This document shows, one piece after another, positions 1 through 12,100 of a stretch of 64,000 bases of DNA; the stretch's first letter is position 1, and every line of letters begins with the position of its first letter. Below the pieces are notes generated by a model. The model ran no database searches. It was not told where the DNA came from and worked only from the letters and a program-made list of their open reading frames with translations. A program made the translations under genes and the position numbers. Source of the DNA: Tachypleus tridentatus (lineage: Eukaryota > Arthropoda > Merostomata > Xiphosura > Limulidae); contig NC_134834.1 in NCBI RefSeq assembly GCF_004210375.1, positions 37,600,264 to 37,664,263 on the forward strand, given 5' to 3'.

Positions 1-1730
1 GTTTAATAGCATTTATTAATGATCTGTTATATCAAAATTACAACATTGAACAACAAATGAAAAATCAAATAAGAAAAATTAATTTCTTTTCAAATAAATT
101 GTTTTCCTCATAAATTAACTTCTATTAACGACTGGATCTGAACTTTCTGTGCTACGCATGTGGTATTCAGAAACACTGATGTCCAAGAGATTAACTACCA
201 TTTCTGCATATAATACCAAGGTGTAGAAAGGAAATATTTTGCAAAGAATAAATTGGACTTAGACCAGTGGAACAAACATATTCAGTTTTCTAATAGTACG
301 ATCATTCTACTGTATATAATACAAATTACTATTACCTTCCGTCAGTTACAAACATAACGATGAAATCTTTTTCCGAGATTTTGGGCATTTTTAACGACAA
401 ATGTCAATATCAATGGCTAACATGTTCGAGTGGACCCACCCTCAGCTATTGTTTTATGTACTCATATTTGCTTCAAAAGCATCAAACAAGATGGAGGCAG
501 TGTTTAAATGTAGGTTGTTCACTCATCTGTTAGCTCTTTTTTGACTCATCTCTCATGTCTCAAGAGCCACAAAAGCCAATGCTCAAATATGCTATCTTGG
601 CTCTGTTAGTACCAGATGTTGTAGTAGCAATCACTAAGGTCCAGAATGTGTTAATTCGTGGTGCACTTCTTCAAGGTATCAAATGATGACTAGAATAAGT
701 TACAAAGGAGAAAAAGTTTATTCTCTACACTCATTACGGCACGATAAAGTATGAACAGGCAGTCGTTGTACTAAATAGATTAAATAGTTTAATACTGCAT
801 CCACAAAAGTACACTGATGTTCGCCAGATTAACTATAATTTATGCAGCTAACTAGACGATTCAAATAACCCAAACAACAAAAGGCAAATATTCACTGATG
901 ACATATGTGTCGCAATGAATAAAAATGAGTTTCTGGCAAATATGACGAATGATAATTTTAGTGGATACCTGCAAACAAAGTAATACCAGATTCAACATGC
1001 CCAGGAAAATGGAAATCTTCTCATTGTAAATAAGCAGTAGAGTTTGTAATGAGGATTAACACTGCGCTGGTAAGCAATCACACAGACCTATTGGTTCTAT
1101 TTTGTTACCTTAAAAGAATAGAGTTATATTATTTATTCCTCCAACATGACCCAAATAAAAATTCCAAAAATGCATCTTGCGTGAAATATAAAGGCTGTAA
1201 AGGAGCCGATAGGCTCAGTGATCTGCATAAACATCCTCTTTGTGGATACTATTATGAGGTGTGATACTATCTTTCTTCTCTAGGGAATCAGAAAGAGAGT
1301 TCACTTAAAAAAAAGTTCATTATCGTCAATGACTTTCTTAAACAGGCAAATGTGCTTGAGAGAATGTCTACCTCCAAGGGGAATATCATTAAAGCTGGAG
1401 AGAAAAACTTGGTCTGTCTGTACAATGAGAATCCTAACAAAGGACTTAATATTCTGTGGCACAAGTAATTTCACAAAAAGGTTACTTATCAACACGAGCT
1501 ATTATGTTTGACCAAAGATCCCTCCTACATCAGATGCTACACAATACTACAGCCTACATGTGTACTACCATATTTAACTGTGAAAAAGATCTGAAAGAAA
1601 GATATTTCCAGAAGAATATTGATGGAGACCTGGTAAATGATAAATTATTTCTGTGATGACAGACTGGCAACAAGCATATAACAAACTCCTACCAGTGATT
1701 AAATGAAGTATTAAATTAACATTATTAAGA
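1..1730. other. No recognisable gene
   Basis: AT-rich DNA with only short chance ORFs. I see no exon with flanking splice sites and no familiar protein. It could be 3' or intronic sequence of a gene to the left. Confidence 0.5.
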
Positions 1731-1991
1731 CTTACTGGGCCAACGCTAGGATGAATAATATTAAATGATGACTCACTTTTAACCTTTCGATGATTTTTTC
1801 CCTCTGCACGATTCAATAAGACTACTTAAATGTTATAAAGGGCAACTTTCTGAGTCTTGAATTAGCGCTTATTGGGCCCATGTTAGAACTAATTATATTA
1901 TATGATGGTCACTTTTGACCTGTTAATGAATTTTTTCCGTGTACACGATTCAATGAGACTATTTATATGATACAAAGGGCAGATTTCTGAG
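1731..1991. repeat. Two-copy tandem repeat, 137-bp period
   Basis: 1731-1854 and 1868-1991 share CTTA(C/T)TGGGC, GATGGTCACTTTTGACCT in varied form, CACGATTCAATRAGACTA, and AAAGGGCARNTTTCTGAG, in the same order and at the same spacing. They are diverged by many substitutions. Confidence 0.75.
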
Positions 1992-4900
1992 CATAAAACG
2001 GTTAAAATATCTTCTGTTGTAATCAGTAATAACTTAGATTTTTTTCCAGAATGATAGAGTAAAATAAATTGCCAATCAGCTTCTTTAGTAACCTTTGATT
2101 TAGCTGCTGGAGTTCTAAAGTAACACATCCTCACAAGACTAAGATCAGCAGAATTGTCTTATACCATACTTTTACAAAGTTGCACTTCACCTTATACAGT
2201 AAACAACAGTCCTAAGTTTCTAATACCGTCTTACAGTTCTGGAAAAAGAATAGCTCTTCTCACACAGTCCAGCATGAACTGTTTAGGTTTTAGTCAACGA
2301 ATACGATATAGCAGAGATACTTTTGTAGAATTACCCTTGAAGCATGTAATTGCCCGAGACCTGACTACGCCCTTTTCTACTTAAGCCAAGAACCCCTGTA
2401 TGGAAATTATATTTAATATATAAAAGGGTAAAATTAATGACAATTTTTCAGCTGCCATGCTCCTTTCCTCTTCTTATCTCAAGGTCTTTCTAAAACCGAA
2501 AAATGAAGCCTATCTATCTCAGGTCTAATTTCTGTAATCACGTTAAGAATTCATACTAGAGACAAACAAAAAAAAGCATTAATGAAAATAATTATTCTAC
2601 ACTTAACTTAGAAAAAACGTTAAATAAAACTAATATTAAACTTCAGGGTAACACTGAAACTAAAAGTCTTTAAAACTCAAAACATTGGATAAATTGAGAT
2701 AAAAATTAATTAGCAACAATGGATCATAAAATGTCAAAATCATTAAGAAGAAATAATACTTAAAATTATAACTACAGAACTGAAGAATAGGGTAAAAAAA
2801 GAGTTTAATACACTACATTTTATAATTCAAAATACGCTGGATAAAATATTAATTAAGGTAAATAAAAATTAAGATGATTCAAAATGGAGAAGATCATAAT
2901 TAAGCTTGTGAATAAATAATATTGCAACTCATAATAAAGAGTACAACTAAATAAAGAACCAAACTAAACATAACCAGGTAATAAAGTGACATGACATCAT
3001 TCGTTTTTCTTTGTTTATATTATTAGTAAGCACATTAGTATAGAAACTGGAATTTTATCATTATAATCTGTTAGACTTACCGTTGAGCCACTGGGGAAGG
3101 AGTTTACATGACTCGGTACAGAACTCAAAAATTATGTCTAATACTGCAAGATGAGAGCTGAAAGACGGATTAGTAAAACTGATGTAAAAATGTACACAAG
3201 TTTTCTGTGAATTGAAAATAGCATTTTATATTTATCACTGCCGAAATATATATACAATCAAACACCAAACTTAACGCATCTTCCACTATATGCTTGTACA
3301 TTGTTTGTCTAAAAGAAAATAAATGTTAATACATTAATCGCCTAGAATATACACACAACTAGGTGTTATTTTCTCAGAAACGTTACTGTAGACGACTAAT
3401 TACTCTTTAAAGGTTTTTTATGCTAAGTCTTTACACAGTTGCTCCAATTTTGTTCGACAGGTAATGATGATTGATTTCATCTGTCACAAGTCTATTTTTA
3501 ATACACAGTTTCTTATTCTAACTTTAAAAAATTACCTTCATTCCACAAACCACATCACCAATGATTATATAAAAGTTGCATTTCTTTCCTCACATTAAAT
3601 TAGCATTATTTGTCAGAATAAATTCAGTAATGATTGAACATATTGGCAAGTGGTGACTTCACTCATGGCACTTGATACATTTTAGCTTACTATTGAGCCT
3701 TCAGAACCTGTTGTGGCTCGAACAAAATTTCTGAACAATAATCCTGCTTGATTACACGATGCAGACTTCTGCACATTTAATCAGACTACAGCTAGATGAA
3801 CAAACAATTTTATTCTAGTTTCAAAAAGGTTTGGTTTTTGCTAAGCACAAAGCTACACGATGGACTATATGTGCTGTATCCACCAAGAGTATTGAAACAC
3901 TGTTCTGGGTGTTACAAGCCTTAAGACATACTGCTGAGCCATTGGAGAGCTAGCTAAGCTACCAAAAGGTAAAATACTGCTAGTTTACAACTATAACAAA
4001 GATAAAACATTCTCTCTTGAAACTGGGCGTTTAATAAATGCAAAGAAATAATGTCCTTAACCAACGGGCATTTTCATCACTTTCATTCAAATATTGTTTA
4101 TTTGTTGGGGTTCCTAAGCTTTAAAGCAACATATTTCCAAAAGCCTTACAGTGAGGCTTGACTTACTTTAAAATATACACAACCATAAAATATTTACAGC
4201 ATTCCTTTGTGTTAAGCACAAACCTATTTAATGTGCTATACCCCTCACGAATTTCTAAATCACATTCTTTTATTTGTTAACAAAAGCATCAAACACACAA
4301 AATTTCAATAGATTAGAATTGCTCTAGCTTATGGCTATCATTACATGTTTAAAACAAATGTGAAATATATTTATCTAAATACACCACTGTAACCTACTTC
4401 TTGGATACTGCATGCCCTAGATAAAGTGTAATTTTTTTGTACACACGACCAGCTGGTGATTTCAGTTTCAAGCAGTAAGTCATACTAAATTACAAATCCA
4501 ATCAGAAACTCGAAACTTATTATTTTGACTCTACTTGTTTTTCTCTCGGAATATGACACTGTTTCATTGGTTCCTATGAAATCATCTGTAACAGATGCTA
4601 GATTATTGTAGACCAATTTCCAGCTGACATGGCATTTCAGAAATAGCATCAGTTGTACTGAGGTACCTGAAAGAAATATATTTTCTATTCTTTCTTAGCT
4701 CAGAAAGATAAGCTATTTAGGTAACAAAATTTTCAAATATTTCCCTATATAGGCGCTTTTACAGTTCTTAACGGCTTTGACATGTAGAAAATCTGCTTTT
4801 TGTAGCCCTGAACTATTTTATGTGCTAGATGCACACAACAAGACAAGTAGCTCACAAAAATGAGACACAGTGTTTCTGGCAAATGAGATTGTTATCATTC

Positions 4901-5126
4901 AAATGTTGTTAATTTTCTCAAAATCTAGTAGATGTTAATACATTATTCGTATGTTCTTTTTTAATACATAAATATAACATCCTTTATATTCATTTACTAG
5001 TCAGTTTACAGTAATTTGTACCTTTTCTTAACCAGACTATATAATTAAGCCTGTTTTCTCGACTACTTTATTTGCAAAGTAGTGAATATCTTGTATCTTC
5101 AATTACTGCTCTGCTTTGGTCTCCAT
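1992..5126. other. Intergenic, SINE family B pieces only
   Basis: Apart from SINE B fragments (about 3076-3097, 3837-3965 and 4200-4260), I see nothing coding or structured here. Confidence 0.5.
3837..3965 (-). mobile_element. SINE, family B (tRNA-like), decayed
   Basis: The plus strand reads TTGCTAAGCACAAAGCTACA (tail side), GTGCTGTATCCACCA, then GCTGAGCCATTGGAGAGC (complement of the tRNA-like head). The same order is seen at 47433-47530, 57640-57752 and 62696-62790. A head-only piece (CTTACCGTTGAGCCACTGGG) lies at about 3076-3097 and a tail piece at about 4200-4260. Confidence 0.65.
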
Positions 5127-5136
5127 ACATTTTCTG

Positions 5137-5398
5137 GCTCGGCCCGGCATGGCCAGGTGGTTAAGGCACTCGAATTGTAATATGAGAGTTGCGATTTTGA
5201 ATCCCAATCACACCAAACATGCTTGTGCTTTCAGCCATGGGAACGTTATAATTTTACGGTCAATCCCACTATTCGTTGGCAAAAGAATAGCCGAAGAGTT
5301 GGCGGTGGGTGGTAATAATTAGCTGGCTTCCCTCTAGTCTTACACTGCTAAATTAGGGACGGCTAGCGCAGACAGCTTTACGCGAAATTCAAAAACAA
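5137..5398 (+). mobile_element. tRNA-derived SINE, family A, with 10-bp target-site duplication
   Basis: The tRNA-like head GGCCCGGCATGGCCAGGTGG is followed by a B-box-like GATTTTGAATCCC. The body includes CACCAAACATGCTTG, CCCACTATTCGTTGG and TGGCGGTGGGTGGT, and the tail is CGCGAAATTCAAAAACAAAC. ACATTTTCTG is duplicated at 5127-5136 and 5399-5408. Confidence 0.93.
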
Positions 5399-6184
5399 AC
5401 ATTTTCTGACACAAGTACTTCCGGCAATGCGGTTGGAATTTTAACGCGTCATCTATATTTATGTCATTTTTCTTGTAAAGTAGGTTAATTTTTCATAATG
5501 CATGCTTGATCGATGCTAAATTCAGACTAACGTTCTCTCTCTTATCTGTTAATTTTTAGTTCAATTTCATGTGAAATTGGAACAGTTTTTTCACAAGAAA
5601 ATTGGTGTTTCAAGTTATGCTTAAGAGTACATATTGCGGGGAACTGCAGACTTAAGCTGCCAGTATGGAATAGGAAAGAGATAATTGTTATAAATGTGAG
5701 AAACATGGCCATCATAATTGAAACGTTTGGAACTAAACAGTTGTTTAAATGTGCTAAAGTGACAATACCTACCCATATCATTGGAACAACAAAACCAACT
5801 AGACATTTTACAAACACGAATTAGATAGATTTATGGAGCAAAGTTCAGCTACAAATATTCCATTTGCCCAGAATAAGATAAAAATTCATTGTTTGAAGAA
5901 AACTTTCCACAAGTCCATAAGTTTATTGATAGAAAATCTTATAGTATGTTCATCAATACTGGTTCTACAGTTTCAATTGGTTAACAAACTTTGGTCATGA
6001 AAGGTGGGAAATTGCTTCCACAGATAATAAAAGAAAATTGAATTAGGCAACCAATAAGGGGGCATAAAACTTTAGCAAAATAAAATTTATAAGTTACCAT
6101 AATTCTAAGAAACTTCTCTATGTTTTGATGCGTGAGTGTTTGACATCAAGAAAGTGTGCATATTAGGAACTGAGTTCATACAGA

Positions 6185-6540
6185 TACGTGATATTGCCCA
6201 GCCCTGAATCGGTTCGCTTAGCGTTGATATTTACACTGACATCTGCTTGTCTGGCTCTGGCCTGGCTTACTTCTTCGGTGCCGCCTATGTTTTGCTCTTT
6301 CTCACCCGTCAGTTTTATTATGTCCAATCGCACTTCCTACTTTAAACAAATAAAAATTAAAACAGCAAAGTTTCAAGTACAGTTAAATAATATCTCACGT
6401 GAGAGGACGAAGAGGAACCACAGCGTTCCTGATAACCCCAGATGGGAAGGGAATTCTTCAAACTTCTCTGTCTATAAACCAAACCCTTGCCAAGTTCGTT
6501 TGCGTTTGCAGATATGTGGATGTTAGGTTAGGCTAGCTTC
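6185..6540. promoter_or_regulatory. CpG-containing block, possible first exon or promoter (strand unknown)
   Basis: CpG dinucleotides are denser here than in the surrounding AT-rich DNA. On the minus strand an open stretch (ADVSVNINAKRTDSG and neighbours) is bounded by a possible donor GGGTGAG. On the plus strand there is a TATAAA at about 6474. It could hold the missing 5' exon of sideroflexin or the start of a leftward gene. Nothing in the sequence decides this. Confidence 0.25.
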
Positions 6541-7423
6541 ACCTAGCTGCACACAGTCTATGACCAGAAAATTCCCATGTGATTCATAACAATCATGACA
6601 ACACGGGCTAAACTTCAGTGAAAACAAGGGCAATGGTCATGTTACCACTACAAAGTGAAATGCCCATACCAAGAAGAATTTAAATGAACAGTTTAATGTG
6701 TTTTATTTTTTATTTGAAATGTTCAAAGAATTTTTATAATCCAGGAAAGAGGTAGTACTGTAAGCTGTATTTTCTATCTTTTTAATCTAGATGTTATTTA
6801 CAGGAAGCGTAATGTTAAGGTCTAGTAAGTTCATAAAGTACTTCCAGATTACCTAGAAGGTTCACGATGAAAATGACGTCAATAATCGAGTAATTTAGAC
6901 TCGTATCTAGACACGGGTGCAACAAAATTGTTAATATGAGCAAGCAGCTATATAGTCCTATGATTTAGAGTTCAGTAAAGTATTCAACTCAACAATGAAT
7001 GAACATTCAGAAAAATGGTATATTAAGTGCTTGTAGTCTGTTACCAAAGTTATCAGTTAGTTTACAAAGAAACCGCGATGAAAGTGAAAACAGTTTTCTT
7101 GTAAACTTAGGCTTGTAAGTGGATACAAGTGAAAGTAGCCTGTAGCAAACGTTGAAGAAGAAATAAACTAATTTTGCCCAAATACTCCAAAAGAACTCTC
7201 ACAACAATATAATACATTACAAAAGTATCCTGGGGATCGTTATTGACGTGTTCTCTATGGCTCAACTTGTATACGATATTGCTGAATACGTTTTATAAAA
7301 TTACCAAAACATACAATATTGCTTTCTAAGTACCCACAAAGGAATTTATTGTTCTTTTATTTTCTCTATTGAGAAATAATAGTTTCCAATGGGATCAGCG
7401 GCGAGTATACGTATTTAGAAGTA

Positions 7424-7653
7424 CAGGGTGGCCCGTAAGTCCCTACCCATCCATATATCTTATGTATCCAGTGTATCTGTCCCTCATTCTCGCTGCATAA
7501 TATTATGTGACGACACGTTCTGTGACACATTTTCCTCAACATAGCAGGGGTTATTGTTCCAAATGCAGCGGGAACAGCTTCCTTCAACTCATTATTAGCA
7601 TTATTGAATATAACATAATAACATATGAAAGGGTTAGGACTTACGGGCCACCC
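7424..7653 (-). mobile_element. mariner/IS630-type MITE with transposase C-terminus
   Basis: Terminal inverted repeats of about 23 bp start CAGGGTGGCCCGTAAGTCC; the right end is its near complement (GGACTTACGGGCCACCC), with one extra base difference. On the minus strand the interior reads KEAVPAAFGTITPAMLRKMC and RHIILCSENEGQIHWIHK, like the C-terminal tail of mariner/IS630 transposases (AF..ITP.ML). About 230 bp remain, so the catalytic core is lost. Confidence 0.75.
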
Positions 7654-8289
7654 AAATTGTTATTCTTGAGAGTTATATCGAATTTTTAAGTTTTATAGAA
7701 AGGTAAGGAAAATACTTTCCTATACATTTTGATTAAAATTATTTTATGATTAATAAATAGATAAAATATCAAAAAGAAGAAAAAGTTGTAGTTGATTTCA
7801 CCTTGATTTAATTATTTCAATAATATTGAAACTACTTTAACCATATACTATAGCAAAGAGAGCGTTACATATCAAGGTGATTTATCGTTTGTCGGCCAAG
7901 TTAAGCCTGGATTTCTGTTTACTAGTTAAATCTTGATATAACTGGTATATCTGTGGTAGGAAAGTACATTTTCAGTTCGTTGTTTGTTAAAAGTTTAATT
8001 GGTAGTACATTTTATGGTTTATTCTTATTGTAAAAACGCGAAACAAAACTTTAAAAAATATATTATTACCATTACTTCGTAGTAATAATACATGCTGTTT
8101 TGATTTTATCTAAACTGTATATTACTAAGTAAATTATAAGAAACGATTTGACTTATTGAAATGATTTATATAATTGTAGGAGTTTTGTTAATACTATGTT
8201 ATTAGGATTATTCTGCAGAGGAAAGGGATAACTTATAATATTATAATTTATACAGTTATAGGGTTAGGTTAAAATATATGATATTCTTT

Positions 8290-8665
8290 TTTTGATGAGG
8301 AAAGAGGGGTTAAACTTAACCGGGAGTTTGAAGTATACAAAATTAACTGGGGTATTGTTAAGTTAAACGCCTATGATTTGTTTGTGCTTTATTCTAGACA
8401 GTTGGAAAAAGAAAACAAAAGAATTAACATTTGTAAAGATATCAGGCTTCAGTTAAGATAGTCACTAATTAAAGTTACAATTACTCATTTAGTTGTGGAA
8501 TGATTTGCTATCAGTGTCAACAGTAGTGGAGGCTGACACTTTACAATAAGTTTAAAAGGATGCTTGATAATCTTCCGAAAAGCAAAGGATGGAGTTAGAG
8601 TTTTATTCTATCAAAGGTGGTTCAGCAAGGAGAGCTTTGAAGGACCAAATGGTCTCCTGTTGTTA
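8290..8665 (+). mobile_element. 3'-end fragment of a CR1/L2-like LINE
   Basis: It lies upstream of the first sideroflexin coding exon. The stretch around 8495-8560 (TGGAATGATTTGCTATC, then GTAGTGGAGGCTGAC, then AAGTTTAAAAGGATGCTTGA) matches the C-terminal end of CR1/L2 ORF2 (W..L...VVEA.T...FK..LD). It resembles the other strand of the element at 20800-21000. The ORF is broken. The left boundary is uncertain. Confidence 0.5.
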
Positions 8666-8970
8666 TTTAACTATTTTCCTTGAAGTTTAATTGTGTATAA
8701 CAGTATCATTACCGTAACTTAGTGTAAGATAAACCAAGTGTGCTATTCTCAGTGTAATATATTCACACAAATAAATAACATAGTAGTTTTAATAAAATCT
8801 GTAACTATAGTTTGCTGAAAGATATACCTAGCAGTGATATTCCTTATATAATTTTTTTTATTCCTAGCTTATAGTGTTTCATGTAAATATATGGATTGGT
8901 GGTTTGAACTAATCAAAGGTGGACTGTGATATTTAATGGAAAATTCATGTTTTTTTTGGTTTTTCTTCAG

Positions 8971-9158
8971 AAATTTACATATAGTAGTTAAAGGAAGATG
9001 AGTGGCCTAGCAGGACGTATTAACGTTGACAAACCACGCTGGGACCAGAGTACCTACTGGGGTCGAGCTAAGCATTTTTTTACTGTTACTAATCCTCTGA
9101 ATTTACTTTGCACATCTTCTGAGTTAGAGAATGCTAAAGACATTATTACCAGATATTG
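8971..9158 (+). CDS. SFXN: Sideroflexin exon with start codon (27 nt 5' UTR plus codons 1-53 and two bases)
   Basis: A pyrimidine-rich acceptor ends at 8970 (TTTTCTTCAG). The ATG is at 8998, 27 nt into the exon, so at least one non-coding 5' exon lies upstream; I did not find it. The protein begins [20 protein letters not shown], close to the usual sideroflexin N terminus, which supports this start. The donor is TTG|GTATGT at 9158/9159, leaving two bases of a split codon. Confidence 0.93.
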
Positions 9159-12100
9159 GTATGTAAATTTCTCAGGTGGCTTCTTATAACAGTATTACAT
9201 AATGAACATTATGAACGAAAGACATCACAGTGTATAAGTAAATAAGATTTTGGAAGCATGATTGTTGGTATTAATTTGTATGTGTATGGATGTTGTCACC
9301 TAAATAATCATTAAGGTACAAAACAGAAGAGATTTGTTTTGTCATCTTCCTTGTATTGTAAAATGTTTTACCAAATATTTAAAGCATTGGATGTAACAGT
9401 TGAAATTTAAAATTGGTTTGAAATGTGGAGGATTTTCTTTACCTGCACCTACTTTTTTCGAGATCACTAACAGAAAGTTCTTGCAATCAAGCTATGAATA
9501 ATGTTATATAAAGTGCATCAAGAAATGATGGATTCACATGATTTATAACCACACACTACCTAGTTGTTATGGTTATTTAGAGTGAAAAATTTAATGGAAA
9601 GAAAAGTGCTTCTAGGTGTTTCTTACATCTTACAAAGTTTAAAAAAAAACAGGATTATATTTCCATTTCGTATTTTCTAGAAACTGGTTATGAGTGTTTT
9701 ACTGTATACAGTCTTTGTTATAGTTTATAATTTACAAGTATTAATGTTATTTAGACTTAACATGTAAATCAATTGCTAGGAAAGGAGAGGAAATACCAGG
9801 TGTAACTGAAGATGATCTCTGGCATGCCAAACATGTGTATGACTCTGCATTTCATCCAGATACTGGAGAGAAAATGTTTTTGATTGGACGAATGTCTGCC
9901 CAGGTTCCTATGAACATGTCAATTACTGGATGCATGTTAGCCTTTTATAAGTAAGTTTTAGCATTTGCATCTTTGGTGTCAGAAATTTATATGTATGGAT
10001 TTGGATTCTTTACAATAGGTGTCTGTGAATTGTTGTTGATAAATTTAAAATAATGTATTCAAAATAAGTCAAATATATGTGCAAAAATTCTGTTCACTTT
10101 TGGATATCATAATTTTATCTAAAGTTTCTGATCATTCTCTTGTTGTCAGAAGTCCACAGAGGGTGATTCAATTACTTTAGAATCCAACTAACAAACCAAA
10201 TTGTTTTTAACAATAGTATTAGTGAATAATTCACTTAAGTTACTCTGAGGGTTACCACAGTTTTATCCTGAAACTTAGATGTTTATCTTTTTTTTTAATC
10301 AAATTCCACACAAGTGGCATTTATTTCTATAAAACACCCTTTGACAAGACAAATTATTCTCCTTATGTCTGTTAAACTGCGAAACTTACTTTAAATATCA
10401 CCTGTTACAGTTAAACTAACAATTATATAATCTTAACTTTTTCTTATTCACTTCTTCTGATTTCTCTTCTTTCATCAGTTACCACATTGGTATTTAGAGC
10501 TTTAATTAACTGTCTCTTTTTTAATCAAAAGTTACATGGTTTGGTTTAGGTGACAAGTTATTGTCAGTTGTTACATTACAGTTGCAAAAAACACTACAGA
10601 AGGCACCCATTAAGGCTAATGACTTGCATGCTGACTAACTTCATGTTTCTTTCCATTGACTTTTATCTACCTTAAATTTTTATCTTTATTTGACTTGTGC
10701 TTGCTTGGTTACTTATACCTGGCCTAACTGAGGCCTTAAACTTCCTATAAACTGCAATGATTTAACAACACTCGGCAAGAAAAATACAAAAGGTTTGAGT
10801 AACTCAATACAATGTGTGACTTGTACAGAGTTATGTAACTAATTTTATTATAACTATCAGTTTTAAAATAACTAAATTTAACACACTTGTTATGGAAACT
10901 AAATAATCATTAAATATTAAATCACTAAATAATGACCCATACACTGAACAGCCTCGTATATCCAACATCTGAAAGCCATTATTACAGAAGAATACATGTT
11001 GACAGGTGAGGTTTATTTTTATTCAAAGCAGTTAAACATTATATAACTAAATAAAGCAACCACTCTATGTTGAATATTTAACTCAGTTAATATAAATAAC
11101 ATATAATAATAATTGTAATAGATAAAAACTGTTTGAAGAGATATTCTTTAATGTGTGATAACTGTTGATTTGTTATTGCACAATTTATATTCATCACTAG
11201 TTGTGCTTAGTAGGTCATCAAAATGGCAGAAGGTGTTTACAAGTTGCTATGTTTGTCCACAAAGCTTCCATATGATGATGAATATTTTAAAGTATGTAGA
11301 CATTTTAACATACTTCAAATATTTTATTGAGAAGTATATGTAGATAATAAAACCAGTAATGATATTGATACTTTTCATGCATGTTCACTAGTAAGATTAG
11401 AGCAGTGTGATAAAACCCAACACTTTTAGATTAAAATTATTTTATTATATTATTATTTTTTGTACATCATTATTTAAAATATAATTTCTTACTAAAGAAA
11501 AACTTTTTCAGTTAAAAATAAATATTTTGAAATACAAAAAAGTATAATGAAAATAAAGTTTGTATAGCATGGAATTCTAAATACTGTGCTATTATTATGT
11601 GAGATTTTTGTCTTGTTCAGAGTTTATGATTTTTAGTGTACAAAATGAAGAAGAAGTCGTGAATGGGCAATACCATATTGACTTCATTCTTTGAGGTACT
11701 GTACTTGTATGCTAAATCTCTCAAGGTGAATTTTTGTACACGATGATGGGATCTCTCAGAGAAGGTTCTGTACTTTCAATTTACCCCCTCTGGAATCTGA
11801 ACATCCACCCACATGTTTGTCACACATGGGACCTCTGAAGTAGAGGCCTTGAATTCATGTAATTGAACAGCCTTGTAGTGACTCCTCCAGGGTCAATCAG
11901 CTGGTCCACTTGGGCTAAGGTCAACCGAGTACTAGTGTTGAACATTTTCAGCAGATGTTGTGGACATTATATCTAATGTTGTTGTTTCAGTATAGTTCTT
12001 GTGAAACCCTGGCATTGCAGAGTATTCCCTTGTAAGGCTCTGTGGTGGGTGAGGACAGAGGGTATTAAAATGTTCTTACTTCATAATGGATACCCCCATT

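Noticed and set aside
5542-5817. Minus-strand overlapping ORFs (91 and 61 codons)
   Set aside because: No family recognised and no splice sites or start context; could be a transposon remnant, but nothing in it can be named.
6188-6526. Plus-strand ORF of 112 codons in the CpG block
   Set aside because: Composition is uneven and there is no homology; the block is listed only as a possible regulatory region.
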